A DNA stretch of 64,000 nucleotides from Ancylobacter sp. WKF20 (GCF_029760895.1 NZ_CP121679.1:3950001-4014000), one strand, 5' to 3'. Counted from the stretch's first letter, positions 16,447-25,433 are shown. Made by a program: numbers and translations. Notes: generated by a model from the letters alone, not told the origin.

Positions 16447-17373
16447 TTATGCGCCACCAGACCCGAACCGATAGACCGGAATGCCCATCTTACGGGCCTT
16501 GTCGGCCAGATTGTCCTGAATGCCCGTGCCGGGAAAGATCACGACCCCGATCGGCACGACGTTCAGCATCTGGTCGTTGCGCTTGAAGGGCGCCGCCTTG
16601 GCGTGCTTCGTCCAGTCAGGCTTGAAGGCCACCTGTGACACCTTGCGGCTGTCGGCCCAGAGGGACGCGATCTTTTCGGCGCCCTTTGGCGAGCCGCCAT
16701 GCAGCAGCACCATGTCCGGGTGCTTGGCGTGGATCTGATCGAGCTTGGCCCAGATCTGCCTGTGATCGGCGGTGTCGCCACCCGAGAAGGCGATCTTCGG
16801 GCCGACGGGCACAAGCACCTCGTTATCCGCGCGCCGCCGGGCGGCGAGGAAATCCCGGCTATCGATCAGCGACGCGGTGAGATGGCGATGGTTGACCCGT
16901 GATCCGGCCCGTGGCGTCCAGGGCGAGCCGGTGGCGATGCGATAGCGGTCGGCGGCGGCCTCGCGGAAGGTTTCCATGCCATCGCGCCGGCCGATCAGGT
17001 TCATGCCGATGTCGATCAGGCGCTCGAGCTCTAGGGACTTCACTTCGGAGCCGTCCTGTTCACGCTGAAGCTGCTTCTGGGTCTGCTCGTTGTCGTCGAG
17101 CTTCTGTTCGATCCGGTCCACGGCGCGGTGGAACATGTTGACGGTCGACCAGAGGAGATCGGGAAGGTCAGCATCGAGGCTGGTGTCGGTAATCGTGGCG
17201 GCGAGGGCATCGAAGATGTCGGCAATGGCGCCTTCGATGAGACGGTCCTCCGGTGGCGGGCGCTGGTCGCGTTCGTCCTCGGAAGGACGGTAACCGTGGA
17301 GCTGCATTTCCTGGATCAGGTGGTCGGTCGGAGATGACACGTGGTCCGGCTCGTGGCCGTCATGCGCGCTCAT
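16447..17373 (-). CDS. DUF2493 (SLOG-like) protein
   Basis: A 308-residue protein from ATG 17373 (MSAHDGHEPDHVSSPTDHLI). Residues 1-170 are helical and charged. The DUF2493 domain, a Rossmann-like SLOG relative, is at about 200-305, with VAFSGG-type segment KIAFSGGDTADHRQI, MVLLHGGSPKGAE and GIVVIFPGTGIQDN-like VIFPGTGIQDNLADKA. It probably binds a nucleotide ligand. This gene accompanies ParB, Toprim and DUF932 genes in the family of elements; its role is unknown. Confidence 0.85.
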   Translation of the reverse strand: MSAHDGHEPDHVSSPTDHLIQEMQLHGYRPSEDERDQRPPPEDRLIEGAIADIFDALAATITDTSLDADLPDLLWSTVNMFHRAVDRIEQKLDDNEQTQKQLQREQDGSEVKSLELERLIDIGMNLIGRRDGMETFREAAADRYRIATGSPWTPRAGSRVNHRHLTASLIDSRDFLAARRRADNEVLVPVGPKIAFSGGDTADHRQIWAKLDQIHAKHPDMVLLHGGSPKGAEKIASLWADSRKVSQVAFKPDWTKHAKAAPFKRNDQMLNVVPIGVVIFPGTGIQDNLADKARKMGIPVYRFGSGGA

Positions 17374-17743
17374 GGGATGCTCCGTCGGCTTGGACCGCTT
17401 GCCGTGGCGGCCTTCATGGCGACGAAGCCGTCGGGCGGGACGGACCTGCACCCGGAGCGCGGGCATGGTCCCCGAAAGTGGGAACCGGTTTCGGGACAAG
17501 ACCATGCCGGAAAAGCGCACAGGGCCGCAGCGGCAGCGGAGGATGGCGACAAGCCGGCGATTTTGCTTCGCGATGGAAAGCGGCCTGAAGGCCGCGCCGG
17601 AAAATCGTCGGCGGCAGCCATTGCCGATCCGTCCCGGCTGACGGCCGATCGCCCTCTCGAAGGCGCAAGGCGCGGTCCTCTTGCCGTGACTGACGCATCC
17701 TTGCGGGTATGGCAGCCACGTCTCGCGGTTCAGCCCGTTCCGG
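17374..17743. other. Gene-free spacer with a Rhizobiales-type palindrome
   Basis: About 370 bases between the DUF2493 and Toprim genes. The only structure noted is the palindromic repeat at 17463-17507. No supported gene or terminator is seen. Confidence 0.45.
17463..17507. repeat. Dispersed Rhizobiales palindrome
   Basis: GCATGGTC (17463-17470) pairs with GACCATGC (17500-17507), and CCGAAA with TTTCGG inside them, around GTGGGAACCGG. The same GTGGNAACCGG-type palindrome is scattered through many Rhizobiales genomes. It supports the host assignment. Confidence 0.6.
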
Positions 17744-18778
17744 TTATGGGGCCAGGCTCATGAAGCGCGCCACGTCCTCCGGGGCGAGTTGCATCCGAAC
17801 ACACGCCCGCAGCGCATCCCTACCGAGCCGCTGGAGATCCTCGTTGAAGTCCCCGAGCACTGGCGACAATGGGATGGCCTCGATGCCTTCGGCTTTCGCC
17901 CGTTCGATCAACGTGTCCCGCGCGGCGTCACCGGCAGGATCGTTGTCGCGGACGATATAGAGCCGACTCAAGGCAGGCGGGAAGAGGATGGCGGCCAGAT
18001 GCGCGGCCGAGAGCGCTGGCATAATCGGCATATCGGGAAGGATCTGCCGCAGCGAAAGCATGGTCTCGATGCCTTCGCCCGCCGCCATCACGCTGTCGGG
18101 CACGCCGATGCGAACGGTGGACCCAAGCAAATCCCCCATCGCCTTGCGCGGCGTGTCGACCGGAGCCTTATCCGAGCCTTCGGGCGCGAGCCAGGTGCGG
18201 TGTGCGCCGGTGATCCTGCCGGAGAGATCGGTGACGGCGGCGATCATGGCGGGCCAGGTCTCGGTCGGGCCGCCGTCAGGCTTGTAGTAGCAGCGTGGAT
18301 GAAAGCGCAGATTTCCGGTTCCGTGCAGAAGCGTAATGCCGCGTCGGCGCAGATACGTCTCTGCAAGCGTCCCGGCGAGGGGCTGCGATATGGCGAATAG
18401 CCGGCGCGCGGCTTCGATGGCCCCTGATCGACCCGACATGACATGGCGGCGTGGTGCTGCGGGCTCCGGTCCGGGATGCGGCAGGCTGAGGAATGTCCGC
18501 GCTTCCTCGGCAACGTCAGCAAAGTCGAGGAGTCCCAGCGATCCGCGGATGACGTCGAGGAGATCGCCGTGCTCGCCGGTGGCGGCATCGGTCCATTTGC
18601 CCGCCGGGCCCTTTGCGGATGCCTGGAGGCGGACAAAGAGCGAGCGGCCGGGCGTGTTTCTGATATCGCCGACCAGCCAGTAGCGGCCCTCCCGGCGCCC
18701 ATTGGAGAGATAGTGACGGCACACGGCCTCGGCCCGATCGGCGAGCCGGCGCGACAGATCGTGAGCAATCCCGGGCAT
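17744..18778 (-). CDS. Toprim-domain primase-like protein
   Basis: A 344-residue protein. The N-terminal 120 residues match the DUF7146-type region found with Toprim proteins. The Toprim fold is at about 220-330: acidic residues in AAGEGIETMLSL, then IVRDNDPAGDAARDT and GDFNEDLQRLG. Such proteins are likely DNA primases of integrative elements or plasmids. It precedes the DUF2493 gene and is separated from the ParB-like gene by a minus-strand terminator. Confidence 0.85.
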   Translation of the reverse strand: MPGIAHDLSRRLADRAEAVCRHYLSNGRREGRYWLVGDIRNTPGRSLFVRLQASAKGPAGKWTDAATGEHGDLLDVIRGSLGLLDFADVAEEARTFLSLPHPGPEPAAPRRHVMSGRSGAIEAARRLFAISQPLAGTLAETYLRRRGITLLHGTGNLRFHPRCYYKPDGGPTETWPAMIAAVTDLSGRITGAHRTWLAPEGSDKAPVDTPRKAMGDLLGSTVRIGVPDSVMAAGEGIETMLSLRQILPDMPIMPALSAAHLAAILFPPALSRLYIVRDNDPAGDAARDTLIERAKAEGIEAIPLSPVLGDFNEDLQRLGRDALRACVRMQLAPEDVARFMSLAP

Positions 18779-18799
18779 GGCGAGCTTTTCAAAAGCAAA

Positions 18800-18824
18800 G
18801 GCCCGCCGACAGAGCCGGCGGGCC
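18800..18824 (-). terminator. Intrinsic terminator after the ParB-like gene
   Basis: A 9-base-pair stem, GGCCCGCCG (18800-18808) with CGGCGGGCC (18816-18824), followed on the minus strand by TTTGCTTTTG. It lies 24 bases after the ParB-like stop (18848) and just before the Toprim start. Confidence 0.7.
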
Positions 18825-18847
18825 GAGGTTCAGGATCGTGTTGAGGC

Positions 18848-20911
18848 TTACTCCGCCGCCACGGCAGGGGGGATGTCCGTGGTGTCTTCAGTATCCTCAA
18901 CACCCTCGTCTTCGCCCACGGCCGTTGTGCCGTCCTGCGCCGCCGTTTCTTCGCCTTCCGCCGGTTCGGCTCCGCGCAGCGGTTCCGGCAGCCAGCCGGT
19001 GTCAGCCAGCAGCGTTTCGGCCTCGCGGGCCATGTCGCCCTTCTTCAAGTGCGCGATGCGCTCCGCCGCGCGCGGCCCCTTGGCCTCGCTCACCGCCTGC
19101 AGAATGCGGGCCTTGGTGACCCGGCCGAGAAAATTGTCCACGGTGGGCTTCCACCCGGCGATCGCCATGTCGAGATCGACAGCGCGTGCGAGCTGATCAG
19201 CATGGCTGAGCGCGCGCGGGCGCCGGTTCCAGGCTTCATGGACGGCGTTCACCGACAGGCTCACGACATGGGCGAACAGGCCGGAGCGGCTGTCGCTGTC
19301 CCAATCCCGCAGCGCCTCCCAGAGATCGGCCGAGTCCTTCGGCAGAACCTTGGCCCAGCCTTCATGCCGGGCGTGGATCGCCGCGGCCGAGGCGCTGTCG
19401 TTCAGCCCCGGTCCCTGCGCGCTGAACGCGACGCTCTTCAGGTCGAGCTCGAGGCAGCTATCCGAGCCGTAACGGTAGAAGCTCTTCAGCGTCAGGGCAT
19501 GCAGGGCCGCGAGGAAGGCGACGTCCGGCCGTTCGCCCAGCGCCTGGCGCAGGCCGAGCGTGCGATGCGAGGTCAGCTCGGTCATCAGCCGGTCCGAGAG
19601 CGCAGACAGCCCTTCGTCCTCCTCGGGTTCGGGCATCGGGGCATCTGCGATGACGGCCTCGCCGGTACGCATGGCCGCAGTTGCGGCAAGGCGCGGCCCG
19701 CCGTCTTCCGCGACGACTTCGGGCTCCACCGGTAGTTCGTCCTCAGGCCGGACATAGCCGCGCTCAATGCGCACCGTGCCATCATGGGCGATGCTGACGA
19801 AGGCGCCGGCGCGCGCCATCTCCGCCGGATCGAGGGTGATCGGACGCGCCTCGAAGGCTTCGATCGCCGTCTCGATCTCGCCGAGCCGCACATCGACATC
19901 GTCCGGCAACTCGTCCGCCTCGGCGTATTCCGTGGAGAGGCGATCATATTCTGCCTGCAGGGCGTCGCGGCCGGCTTCTTCTTCGGCGGTGAGCGGGATG
20001 GTCTCACCACGCAGTTGGCGCAGGCCGTAGGTGTGGCCATAGGCGAAGTCGGGGGCCATCTCGACCCACTTCCACCCCTCAGTGGTGACAGCGTCCGCCT
20101 CGGCCTTGAGCTTCTCGGTCACCAGCCGGTCGACGAGCGCGACATCCTGCAACCAGCCGCCGTCATCGCCCTGGAACAGGTCGCGCAGGATAGTGCCGCC
20201 GGCCTCGACATAGGCCTCAAGGCCGATGAACTGGGCGCGCTTGTCGCACGCGCGAACCACCCCTTCGGTCAGCATGCGGCGGATGGCATAGGGCTGCTTA
20301 TCATAGGAGGTCTTCAGCCGCTCGAAGACCTGCTCCTGACGCGCATGGTCGCCGGAGACGGTGAGGGCCATAAGCTGGTCGAGCGTCAGGCCGTCCTCGG
20401 CATAGACCTCCAGCAGAACCGGCGAGACCGAGGCGAGCTTCAGGCGCTGCTTGACCACGCCGACGGAGACGAAGAAGGCGGCGGCGATCTCTTCCTCGGA
20501 CTGCCCCTTCTCGCGCAGGGCGAGGAAGGCGCGGAACTGGTCGAGCGGATGCAGCGGTGCGCGCTGGACGTTCTCGGCGAGCGAATCCTCCTCGGCGATG
20601 CCGCCCTCCCGGATGACGCAGGGCACCGGCGCAGTCTTGGCGAGCCGCTTCTGCTTCACCAGCAATTCCAACGCCCGATAGCGCCGCCCGCCGGCCGGGA
20701 TCTCGAACATGCCGGTCTCTACGCCGGCATCATTGACGACAGGCCGGACGCTGAGGCCCTGCAGCAGGCCACGACGGGCGATATCCTCGGCCAGTTCCTC
20801 GATCGAAACCCCGGCCTTGATGCGCCGGACGTTCGACTGGCTGAGCAGGAGCTTGTTGAAGGGGATGTCACGCGAGGGCGAGAGCGTGATCTTCTGAACA
20901 TTGGTCGCCAT
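18848..20911 (-). CDS. Large ParB/Spo0J-like nuclease-domain protein
   Basis: A 687-residue protein. The N-terminus (NVRRIKAGVSIEELAEDIARRGL in parts, GGRRYRALELLVKQKR, EEDSLAENVQRAPLHPLDQF) is the ParB CTP-binding domain, followed by an HTH region (EEEIAAAFFVSVGVVKQRLK). The long C-terminus is typical of element-borne ParB-like proteins rather than chromosomal ParB. The ATG at 20911 has GGAGG 8 bases upstream; a GTG at 20920 is less well placed. Role in maintenance or anti-restriction is not settled. It shares a structured leader with the DUF932 gene. Confidence 0.88.
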   Translation of the reverse strand: MATNVQKITLSPSRDIPFNKLLLSQSNVRRIKAGVSIEELAEDIARRGLLQGLSVRPVVNDAGVETGMFEIPAGGRRYRALELLVKQKRLAKTAPVPCVIREGGIAEEDSLAENVQRAPLHPLDQFRAFLALREKGQSEEEIAAAFFVSVGVVKQRLKLASVSPVLLEVYAEDGLTLDQLMALTVSGDHARQEQVFERLKTSYDKQPYAIRRMLTEGVVRACDKRAQFIGLEAYVEAGGTILRDLFQGDDGGWLQDVALVDRLVTEKLKAEADAVTTEGWKWVEMAPDFAYGHTYGLRQLRGETIPLTAEEEAGRDALQAEYDRLSTEYAEADELPDDVDVRLGEIETAIEAFEARPITLDPAEMARAGAFVSIAHDGTVRIERGYVRPEDELPVEPEVVAEDGGPRLAATAAMRTGEAVIADAPMPEPEEDEGLSALSDRLMTELTSHRTLGLRQALGERPDVAFLAALHALTLKSFYRYGSDSCLELDLKSVAFSAQGPGLNDSASAAAIHARHEGWAKVLPKDSADLWEALRDWDSDSRSGLFAHVVSLSVNAVHEAWNRRPRALSHADQLARAVDLDMAIAGWKPTVDNFLGRVTKARILQAVSEAKGPRAAERIAHLKKGDMAREAETLLADTGWLPEPLRGAEPAEGEETAAQDGTTAVGEDEGVEDTEDTTDIPPAVAAE

Positions 20912-20920
20912 GGAAGGCAC

Positions 20921-21000
20921 CTCCGCAACGGGCGGCCGGAGCCTCTCTCTCGGCCTCTAACCCGTCACGCAGCGCAGCGCCGCCCTCTCACTCTGGAGGG
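20921..21000 (-). promoter_or_regulatory. Structured leader of the ParB-like gene
   Basis: On the minus strand the leader has a hairpin CCCTC/GAGGG (20983-21000), then ACGGG opposite CCCGT (around 20961-20965 and 20928-20932) enclosing a GAGAGAGAGGCTCCGGCC-type inner stem, ending close to the GGAGG ribosome-binding site. The stretch 20941-20969 matches the DUF932 leader at 24 of 29 bases. Confidence 0.55.
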
Positions 21001-21076
21001 CGACGCCGCAGAACCGCAGATCCGCACTAGCGGAAAGCCAGAGACAGGGATCTCCGCATCTCCGGCTTTCCGGAAA

Positions 21077-22270
21077 TCAGGTCGCCCGATCGAGCAGCTT
21101 CTTGGCCCGGCCCTCAAGGTCGAGCCGCGCATCCTGGTGGGGCTTGTCGCGTGCGACCGCCGTGATGCCCTGGACGAAGTCGAAGATGCTCTCGGGCTTG
21201 CGCCCTTCCTCGGCCAGTACCGTGTCGATGATCTTGGCCGTCTCGGCCCTGGAGAAGCCCCGGTTGCGCAGGAAGTCGCTGCGGTCCTCGTCGGTGCGCG
21301 CGACGATCTTCTCGCGTGCCGCCTTGATGCCGTTGACGAAGGGCATGGGCGAGGAATTGGCGAAGCGGGTCAGCGCCGGTGCCGCCTCATTGGCGAAGCG
21401 CGAGGCCGCGTATTTGGAGTGGCGGATGGTGATTTCCTGGAAGTCCTCGACGCCCCAGAGATTACGGTTCTGGCACACGGCACGCAGATAGAAGCTCGCG
21501 ATGCCGAGCGTCTTGGCGCCGACCTCCGAGTTCCAGCAATAGAAGCCCCGGAAATAGAGGTCCGGCGAGCCGTCGGGCAGCCGCCCGGCCTCGATCGGGT
21601 TGAGATCATCCACTAGGAACACGAACACGTCGCGGTCGGAAGCGTAGAGCGTCGTCGTATCCTTGGTGATGTCGACACGCGGATTATAGACGCCCGTCGA
21701 CCAGTCGAGCGCGCCCGGCACCTTCCACCGTGTGTCGCCGGTGCCGTTGCCGGCAATGCGCTGCGCCGCTTCGACCAGCTCGTGATCATAGATCCGGCCG
21801 TAGTCCGGGCCGGTCACCGCGCGCAGCTCGACGCGGCCATTGTCGCTCTCATAGGTCTTGATCTGCTCTGCGCGGTGCGCGGTCAGCCCATATTGCAGAT
21901 TGATGCCGGCCAGCGCAGCGGGAAGCTGGCGCAGATAGGCGGCTGGCGCGCCGATCTGAGCCGCGAGCTGGCCGAAGGACCAATGGTTCGGCTCGACGGG
22001 GGCATCCGCCCCGGGCAGCACCAGCGCCAACCGCTCGGCATTGGAGCGGCTCGCCTCCACATGGATGCGGGACGTCTCCACAAGGCGCGACCGGCTGTGA
22101 TCGGCCCTGCCCCGCACCATCGCGGCCAGTTCGCCGAGTGACAGGAACCGCTCATCATCCGGCCGGGAGAACCACTCCGACGACACGCGCCCGACCCGCT
22201 CGCCGCGCGTTACCTCCACCTTGTAGCCGCCACTGGTGTCGCGACCGGCATCCAGAACCTGCATGTTCAT
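21077..22270 (-). CDS. DUF932 protein
   Basis: A 397-residue protein of the DUF932 family (phage/plasmid-like protein, YubP type). Recognisable parts are NHWSFGQLAAQIGAPAAYLR, RAVTGPDYGRIYDHELVEAA and FYLRAVCQNRNLWG. The ATG at 22270 (MNMQVLDAGRD) has GGAGG 9 bases upstream. Function is unknown; the gene is nearly always next to ParB-like and Toprim genes in these elements. It is the right-most gene of the element backbone here. Confidence 0.88.
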   Translation of the reverse strand: MNMQVLDAGRDTSGGYKVEVTRGERVGRVSSEWFSRPDDERFLSLGELAAMVRGRADHSRSRLVETSRIHVEASRSNAERLALVLPGADAPVEPNHWSFGQLAAQIGAPAAYLRQLPAALAGINLQYGLTAHRAEQIKTYESDNGRVELRAVTGPDYGRIYDHELVEAAQRIAGNGTGDTRWKVPGALDWSTGVYNPRVDITKDTTTLYASDRDVFVFLVDDLNPIEAGRLPDGSPDLYFRGFYCWNSEVGAKTLGIASFYLRAVCQNRNLWGVEDFQEITIRHSKYAASRFANEAAPALTRFANSSPMPFVNGIKAAREKIVARTDEDRSDFLRNRGFSRAETAKIIDTVLAEEGRKPESIFDFVQGITAVARDKPHQDARLDLEGRAKKLLDRAT

Positions 22271-22279
22271 GGGGATCAA

Positions 22280-22357
22280 CCTCCATGACGGGCGCCGGAA
22301 GCCTCTCTCCCGACCCTCAACCCGTCACGGAATCTCGTCCACCCTCTGACTCTAGGG
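22280..22357 (-). promoter_or_regulatory. Structured leader of the DUF932 gene
   Basis: Related in sequence and layout to the ParB leader: on the minus strand a CCCT/AGGG hairpin (near 22342-22357), then TGACGGG pairing exactly with CCCGTCA around an inner GAGAGAGGCTTCCGG stem, directly before the GGAGG site. The similarity (22301-22329 versus 20941-20969) suggests a common cis-regulator. Confidence 0.55.
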
Positions 22358-22435
22358 GCCGTATCGCATTGATCCTCTGCCTGAACACGAGTGAAAGTGA
22401 TGACCGCATCTAAACGCAGGCCGTAGACGAGGTTC

Positions 22436-23332
22436 TCAGCCCCACTTCATCTCGCCGGTGGCGACCTTCGAGCCGATGTCGAGCGCGACGCCCATGCCGA
22501 GACCGGGGAAGCGGGCGATCATCGCGGACTTGAGCGCGGCGGAGTCCTGGGCCTTGGCGAGTTCTTCCTCGAAGGCGAGGAGATAGGCCTTGGTGTATTC
22601 GATACCCGAAAGATCGGTGGCGGCGCCCGGCACCATGTGACCGGGCACGACGACAGCCGGCTTGAGGGCCGCGATCTTGTCCAGATTGGCGATCCAAGCG
22701 GCGCGCTGTTCCTTGGTCGGCGTGTCGGCGGTCCAGACATACACGCCGGAGAAGATCATTACCCCGCCCAACACCGCATTCAGCGACGGCACGAAGAGAT
22801 AACGGCGGTTGGCCAGCCCTTCCGCCGGCACGATCTCGACGGTCTCGCCGTCGACGGTGAGCGAGGGGCCATCGAACACCTCGGGGATGATGACGTCGGC
22901 CAGTGTCTGCGGGCCGTTCTCCTTGAGCTGGGGTCCCCACACCGCGAGCTTCTTCTCCACGCTCGCCTTAATAGCGGCGACCGTCTCGGATGCGGCGATT
23001 ACCTTCGCGTTCGGGAAAGCCTCCTTGATCGGCTTGAGACTGAAGTAATAATCGGGATCGGACTGGCTGACATAGATGGCGGTGAGCGTCTTGCCGCTGG
23101 CCTTGATCGCCTCGGCCACCGCCCGCCCGTCGGGATAGGAGAAGCCGCCGTCGATCAGCAGCGCCTCGGTGGCGCCGGTGATGAGTACGGGCGCGCGATA
23201 GAAGCCTTTTTCCCCGGCGGCGAAATGCTTCCAGGACAACCCGCCAGCGGCATGGCCGAGACCTGCGGGAGCAAAGGCAGCGGCGGCGCCAGCGGCGAGG
23301 GTGGTTTTCATGAGGGATCTCCGGGTGAGCAT
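22436..23332 (-). CDS. Tat-exported MBL-fold protein with altered metal site
   Basis: A 298-residue protein with a twin-arginine signal (RRSLMKTTLAAGAAAAFAPA) and a metallo-beta-lactamase fold. The canonical HxHxDH is replaced by QSDPDY: only Asp94 of the motif (SQSDPDYYF, residues 89-97) remains. A later PGHMVPGA keeps one His. Related proteins with SDPD in place of the His motif exist, so this may be a family trait rather than decay. It is followed on the same strand by nothing and preceded by the DsbA-like gene, with which it may be coexpressed. Confidence 0.75.
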   Translation of the reverse strand: MLTRRSLMKTTLAAGAAAAFAPAGLGHAAGGLSWKHFAAGEKGFYRAPVLITGATEALLIDGGFSYPDGRAVAEAIKASGKTLTAIYVSQSDPDYYFSLKPIKEAFPNAKVIAASETVAAIKASVEKKLAVWGPQLKENGPQTLADVIIPEVFDGPSLTVDGETVEIVPAEGLANRRYLFVPSLNAVLGGVMIFSGVYVWTADTPTKEQRAAWIANLDKIAALKPAVVVPGHMVPGAATDLSGIEYTKAYLLAFEEELAKAQDSAALKSAMIARFPGLGMGVALDIGSKVATGEMKWG

Positions 23333-23402
23333 GGGTGCCTCCAGATCGGGCGATGGAATGGAAAAATGCGGGGCAGAGGGGCGCCCCGCCGATGGCGCGG
23401 GC

Positions 23403-24047
23403 TCAGGCCGCCTTCAGTTCGGCGACCAGCATGTCCATGCTGCCGAACAGGGCGCTGGCCCGCACGAGCCGGCGGCGGTCTCCCGCACCGACAATGATGG
23501 CCGGAACGCCCTCGGCACCGAGCCGGCGCATCTCGCCGCGTGCGGTCTCGACGCGTGAGCGATACGCCGCCATCACCGCCTCGTCGGGCGTTTCAAGACG
23601 GTCGGCGATCTCCGGCATGTCCAGGCTCCGCAGCACCTGTGCGAGGACGGTGACGTCGGTGATGTCGCGGCCCTCCACATACCGGGCGTGCTGGATGGCC
23701 TTGAGTGCTTCGAACACCCGCTCCGGGGCGGTGATGGCAACCGCGATGACCGCCAGCGTCGCCGGGCCGGAATCGAACAGGCGTGTGCGGTCTGCCAACA
23801 CCTTGTGACGATAGGCGTCGCTGAAGGGCAAGCCGGTCAGCCGGGCTATGCGCTGGTCATTGCTCCACGCATAATCCGCGAAGCCCGCATCCATCGGGCG
23901 GGCGCCGGTCCCGGCGAAGAGGCCGGTTGGCGCCAGCTCAACACCCAGATCCGGCTCGCGGATCAGGGTTTCCAGCGTCGCGGATGCGCCGTAGCACCAG
24001 CCACAGAGCGGATCGAACAGATAGGTGATGCGAGTCTGCTTGGTCAT
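23403..24047 (-). CDS. DsbA-family (FrnE-like) oxidoreductase
   Basis: A 214-residue cytoplasmic thioredoxin-fold protein with the redox pair Cys15-Cys18 in DPLCGWCYG and the cis-Pro region EGVPAIIVGAGD. No signal peptide from the ATG at 24047. FrnE-like proteins act in isomerase or stress roles, or in polyketide/aromatic metabolism. It is divergent from a LysR gene (59-base spacer), which probably controls it together with the MBL gene downstream. Confidence 0.85.
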   Translation of the reverse strand: MTKQTRITYLFDPLCGWCYGASATLETLIREPDLGVELAPTGLFAGTGARPMDAGFADYAWSNDQRIARLTGLPFSDAYRHKVLADRTRLFDSGPATLAVIAVAITAPERVFEALKAIQHARYVEGRDITDVTVLAQVLRSLDMPEIADRLETPDEAVMAAYRSRVETARGEMRRLGAEGVPAIIVGAGDRRRLVRASALFGSMDMLVAELKAA

Positions 24048-24106
24048 GGCCGTCTCCTCCGCCAAGGAAATGGCACGGGGAGACTGGCCATGAAAGACCA
24101 ACAAAA

Positions 24107-25072
24107 ATGACACTCTGTGTGCTAATAACAAACAGTTATGCCAACCGATCGCGTGCAATCATAAACCTCAACCGCTTGGCCTATTTTACCGCAGTCGTTG
24201 ACACCGGCTCGTTCACCCGCGCCGCCGAGCGGCTCGGCATCACCAAGGCGGTGGTGAGCCAGCAGGTCGCGCAGTTGGAACGGGATTTGGGGACCAGTCT
24301 GCTGGTGCGCACGACGCGGCAGGTTCGGCCCACCGAGGCCGGCAGGATGTTTCACGCGCGTTGCGTGATGATCCTGCGCGACGCGGAAGACGCGTTTGAT
24401 GAACAGGCTCAGGCCGCGACGGCGCCGACGGGCACGCTGCGCATCACCGCCCCGAACGACTACGGCACGGCCCTTGTCGCCCCGCTCGCCTCGGCCTTCA
24501 CCGCCCACTTTCCGGCCTGCCGGGTGGAGTTGACGCTGAGCGACGACACGGTTGATCTCGTTTCCGGCCGCATCGATCTGGCCATCCGTGTCGGCTGGCT
24601 GGTGGATTCCAGTCTTCAGGCGCGCAAAATCGGTTCCTTCGACCAGTTGCTGGTCGCGAGCCCCGTCTTCGCAGATCGCATCGCACCGCTGCGCGCACCG
24701 GAAGATCTGGGTTCCTTGCCCTTCATCGCCAATCTCGCCCTGCGCGAACCCTTGCTCTGGTCCTTCACGCGTAGTGACCTCGATCGGCAGACCGCACGCC
24801 TGCAGGCGACCATTGCCATCGACACGACACCCGGCGTGCTCGCGGCGGTGAAGGCCGGCGGTGGGCTTTCCATCCTGCCGGATTTTCTCGTGGCGGAGGA
24901 TCTGGCAGCCGGGCGACTGATCCATGTGCTGCCCGCGTGGCAACTGCCGTCCGGCGGCATCCACACGGTCTATCCCACCGCACGATTCCGCCCGCCCAAG
25001 GTGACAGCCTTCGTTGATATGCTCGTGGCGGCGCAGAAGGAGAGGTTCTTCGTCACAGTGCCGCTGGAGTAG
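24107..25072 (+). CDS. LysR-family transcriptional regulator
   Basis: A 321-residue regulator: HTH at LNRLAYFTAVVDTGSFTRAA through ITKAVVSQQVAQLERDLG, then a periplasmic-binding-fold effector domain. The ATG at 24107 adds about 20 residues before the usual LNRLAYF start, so the true start could be a little downstream, but no better codon is in frame. It is divergent from the DsbA-like and MBL genes, a typical arrangement for a regulator and its targets. Confidence 0.88.
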   Translation: MTLCVLITNSYANRSRAIINLNRLAYFTAVVDTGSFTRAAERLGITKAVVSQQVAQLERDLGTSLLVRTTRQVRPTEAGRMFHARCVMILRDAEDAFDEQAQAATAPTGTLRITAPNDYGTALVAPLASAFTAHFPACRVELTLSDDTVDLVSGRIDLAIRVGWLVDSSLQARKIGSFDQLLVASPVFADRIAPLRAPEDLGSLPFIANLALREPLLWSFTRSDLDRQTARLQATIAIDTTPGVLAAVKAGGGLSILPDFLVAEDLAAGRLIHVLPAWQLPSGGIHTVYPTARFRPPKVTAFVDMLVAAQKERFFVTVPLE

Positions 25073-25096
25073 CTGCGTGGGTTCGCAAGGCACGTG

Positions 25097-25150
25097 TGTT
25101 GATTTCCGTTGAGAAGTGACCCTGGATCTCCACTGAAAGGTGCCCCAGGT
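25097..25150. mobile_element. Remnant end of an IS21-type element
   Basis: The sequence TGTTGATTTCCGTTGAGAAG at 25097-25116, followed by GTGACCCTGG and a second GAAAGGTGCCCC block, resembles the multiple terminal repeats of IS21-family elements. No istA or istB follows. It ends where the IS630 fragment starts. Confidence 0.4.
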
Positions 25151-25160
25151 TAATGGTGGT

Positions 25161-25433
25161 CTGGGTGGCACCGTGACCCTTCTTGAGCGACAGTCCCGGC
25201 TGGCTGCGGTCGAGCGCCTGGAGCTGCGATTTCTCGTCGATGCTCAGCGTCAAAGCATGGGCCGGCGGGCTGAGATAGAGCCCGCCCACATCGTGCAATT
25301 TCTCGACAAAGGCGGGATCGTTTGAGAGCTTGAACTTCCGCCAACGACGCGGGGCCAGGCCATGGCCCTTCCAAATCTTCTGCACCATGGAGACCGCCAG
25401 TCCCGCCAACTTGGCCATGGCCCGCGCGGTCCA
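25161..25433 (-). pseudogene. IS630-family transposase fragment
   Basis: About 91 residues match the middle of IS630-type transposases: WTARAMAKLAGLAVSMVQKI, then HGLAPRRWRKFKLSNDPAFV and LTLSIDEKSQLQALDRSQPG, which holds the first catalytic Asp. Both ends are missing: the homology stops at KKGHGAT where IS21-like sequence begins, and at the N-terminus before the Arg-rich region. Not functional. Confidence 0.75.
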
